From NCBI GenBank assembly GCA_041521345.1, contig JBGOHB010000004.1: DNA of 64,000 nucleotides. One strand, 5' to 3'. The position numbers were made by a program, and so were the translations under genes. This document shows positions 63,231 to 64,000 of this stretch, piece after piece. The first letter of the stretch is position 1, and the number at the start of each line of letters is the position of its first letter. This DNA is from Virgibacillus_N oceani_A (GTDB taxonomy: Bacteria; Bacillota; Bacilli; Bacillales; Amphibacillaceae). A model generated the notes under the pieces. That model ran no database searches. It saw only the letters and a program-made list of their open reading frames with translations, and was not told the origin of the DNA.

Positions 63231-63390
63231 GAAAATTTCACCCGTTCGGTCACTTATGTGGGGATGAAGTCCTAAATGATGAAAAAAATTCCCATAGGGG
63301 CACTTATAAAGTGGATGAAGACCCGAATGATGAAGATTAGTTTTCATTCGGTCACTTATCAGACGTATGAAGTACCGATCGACGAAAAAC
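63231..63390. repeat. three 51-bp tandem units of an intergenic repeat
   Basis: GGTCACTTAT...GATGAAG.CC starts recur at 63248, 63299 and 63350, a period of 51 bases, with imperfect identity. A single copy lies near 47.0 kb. Not coding. Confidence 0.7.
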
Positions 63391-63424
63391 ATAATAAAGT
63401 CGATGACGATCATATAAAAACACA

Positions 63425-63461
63425 AAGGTAGTTGCTCACTTAATCGAACAACTACCTTTTT
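63425..63461. terminator. bidirectional terminator
   Basis: AAGGTAGTTG and CAACTACCTT form a perfect stem with T-runs on both strands, between convergent quinoprotein genes. Confidence 0.8.
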
Positions 63462-63494
63462 ATATTCAGACTTATCAAAGGCCGGATATTCTGG

Positions 63495-64000
63495 CTAATT
63501 TGTAGCAGCTTCTTCCGTCATTGGAATATGAATGAGCTGGTCATCTTCTTCGTTCGGAGTGCCGCGGTCATCATGATTATTAGTAATCGTAAATAATGCA
63601 TTATCATCAATGAAAACATCCCTTAATCTACCCACGTCTCCAAAAAAGTCATTCTCTGTTTGACTTTCCAAATCATAGGTGAATAACTTTGAACCTGCCA
63701 GGGATGCAACATAAAGTTCTCCATTATAATATGCCATGCCTGAAGGTGCCCATGTCTCTTCACCGGAATGATGGATTGGCGTTATCATGTCTTCATATTC
63801 TTCGTCCCCCTCAATGACAGGCCAGCCATAATTTCCGCCAGCTTCAATCAAATTGATTTCGTCATGTCCTGTCTCTCCATGCTCAGAACTGTAAAAATTG
63901 CCATCTTCATCCCAGGCCATTCCCTGTGCATTACGGTGTCCATAGGAAAACACATAAGAATCAGGAAATGGATTACTCTCCGGGATCTGACCATCCTTCT
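63495..64000 (-). CDS. PQQ-type soluble aldose dehydrogenase (YliI-like), C-terminal part
   Basis: The frame enters from the right edge and ends at TAA 63495, 168 codons. It reads VFSYGHRNAQGMAWDEDGNF, SSEHGETGHDEINLIEAGG, NYGWP and later WAPSGMAYYNGELYVASLAG. This is the GDH/sorbosone dehydrogenase propeller of soluble PQQ sugar dehydrogenases. GHRN and EHG are family signatures. The GTG at 63953 is internal, not the start. Convergent with the other quinoprotein. Confidence 0.88.
   Translation of the reverse strand, partial: KDGQIPESNPFPDSYVFSYGHRNAQGMAWDEDGNFYSSEHGETGHDEINLIEAGGNYGWPVIEGDEEYEDMITPIHHSGEETWAPSGMAYYNGELYVASLAGSKLFTYDLESQTENDFFGDVGRLRDVFIDDNALFTITNNHDDRGTPNEEDDQLIHIPMTEEAATN

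Noticed and set aside
63075..63425. 116-residue minus-strand ORF over the 51-bp repeats
   Set aside because: It overlaps the 3' end of the quinoprotein gene and owes its length to the repeats; His/Tyr-rich chance frame.

Overview
The window comes from a low-GC, endospore-forming Gram-positive bacterium of the Bacillaceae. A halotolerant Oceanobacillus/Virgibacillus-type genus is my best guess. The reasons are the cortex-lytic hydrolase CwlJ, a GerA/GerB/GerC germinant receptor operon, tandem DUF3231 genes, the yeaC-yeaD-yebA-guaA order known from Bacillus, and GGAGG ribosome binding sites throughout. The genus call is inference.

Layout. 1-3.7 kb: DUF418 membrane protein, a MerR regulator with its long-spacer promoter, and a decaying GntR/DUF1648 pair. 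3.6-16.4 kb: a zinc-starvation island with six Zur-type operators. It holds a COG0523 GTPase, a zinc-independent ribosomal protein S14, a broken ZnuA, and a six-gene operon on the minus strand: lipoprotein, permease, ATPase, ChlI-like, ChlD-like, CobN-like. This joins a siderophore/B12-type importer to a complete CobN-class chelatase, apparently under zinc control. No cobalamin gene and no evident B12 riboswitch lies nearby. I regard it as the most interesting system here. Both flanks of the island end in Zur-box-led flavoprotein stubs. 16.4-18.1 kb: an ISL3-type transposase remnant and cwlJ.

18.2-32.0 kb: a decayed genomic island in the 3' end of guaA. Three copies of the guaA terminal sequence (about 18.19, 21.56 and 31.99 kb) suggest two elements inserted one behind the other. 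Cargo: a TetR-hydrolase-methyltransferase operon, a WYL regulator divergent from isochorismatase-like and DJ-1-like genes, and a two-component system with a small Asp-box secreted protein. The ICE backbone survives only as remnants of tcpC, DUF3173 and an integrase. The one full-length integrase has Asn where the nucleophilic Tyr is expected.

32-64 kb: mostly ordinary chromosome. It contains guaA and yebA-yeaD-yeaC; TatA with a Tat-exported gluconate-dehydrogenase-like pair; glpD with a leader terminator; a class D sortase; a Gln-rich small protein; a PfpI-type protein; an AbgT transporter with an amidase; the ger operon with an extra 47-residue ORF; two DUF3231 genes; a flavodoxin-like oxidoreductase; a HAD hydrolase; and a YusW-like lipoprotein with an internal duplication. 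It ends with a PQQ alcohol-dehydrogenase-like quinoprotein carrying a cytochrome c domain, and part of a soluble quinoprotein sugar dehydrogenase. Two families of short intergenic repeats lie in this half.
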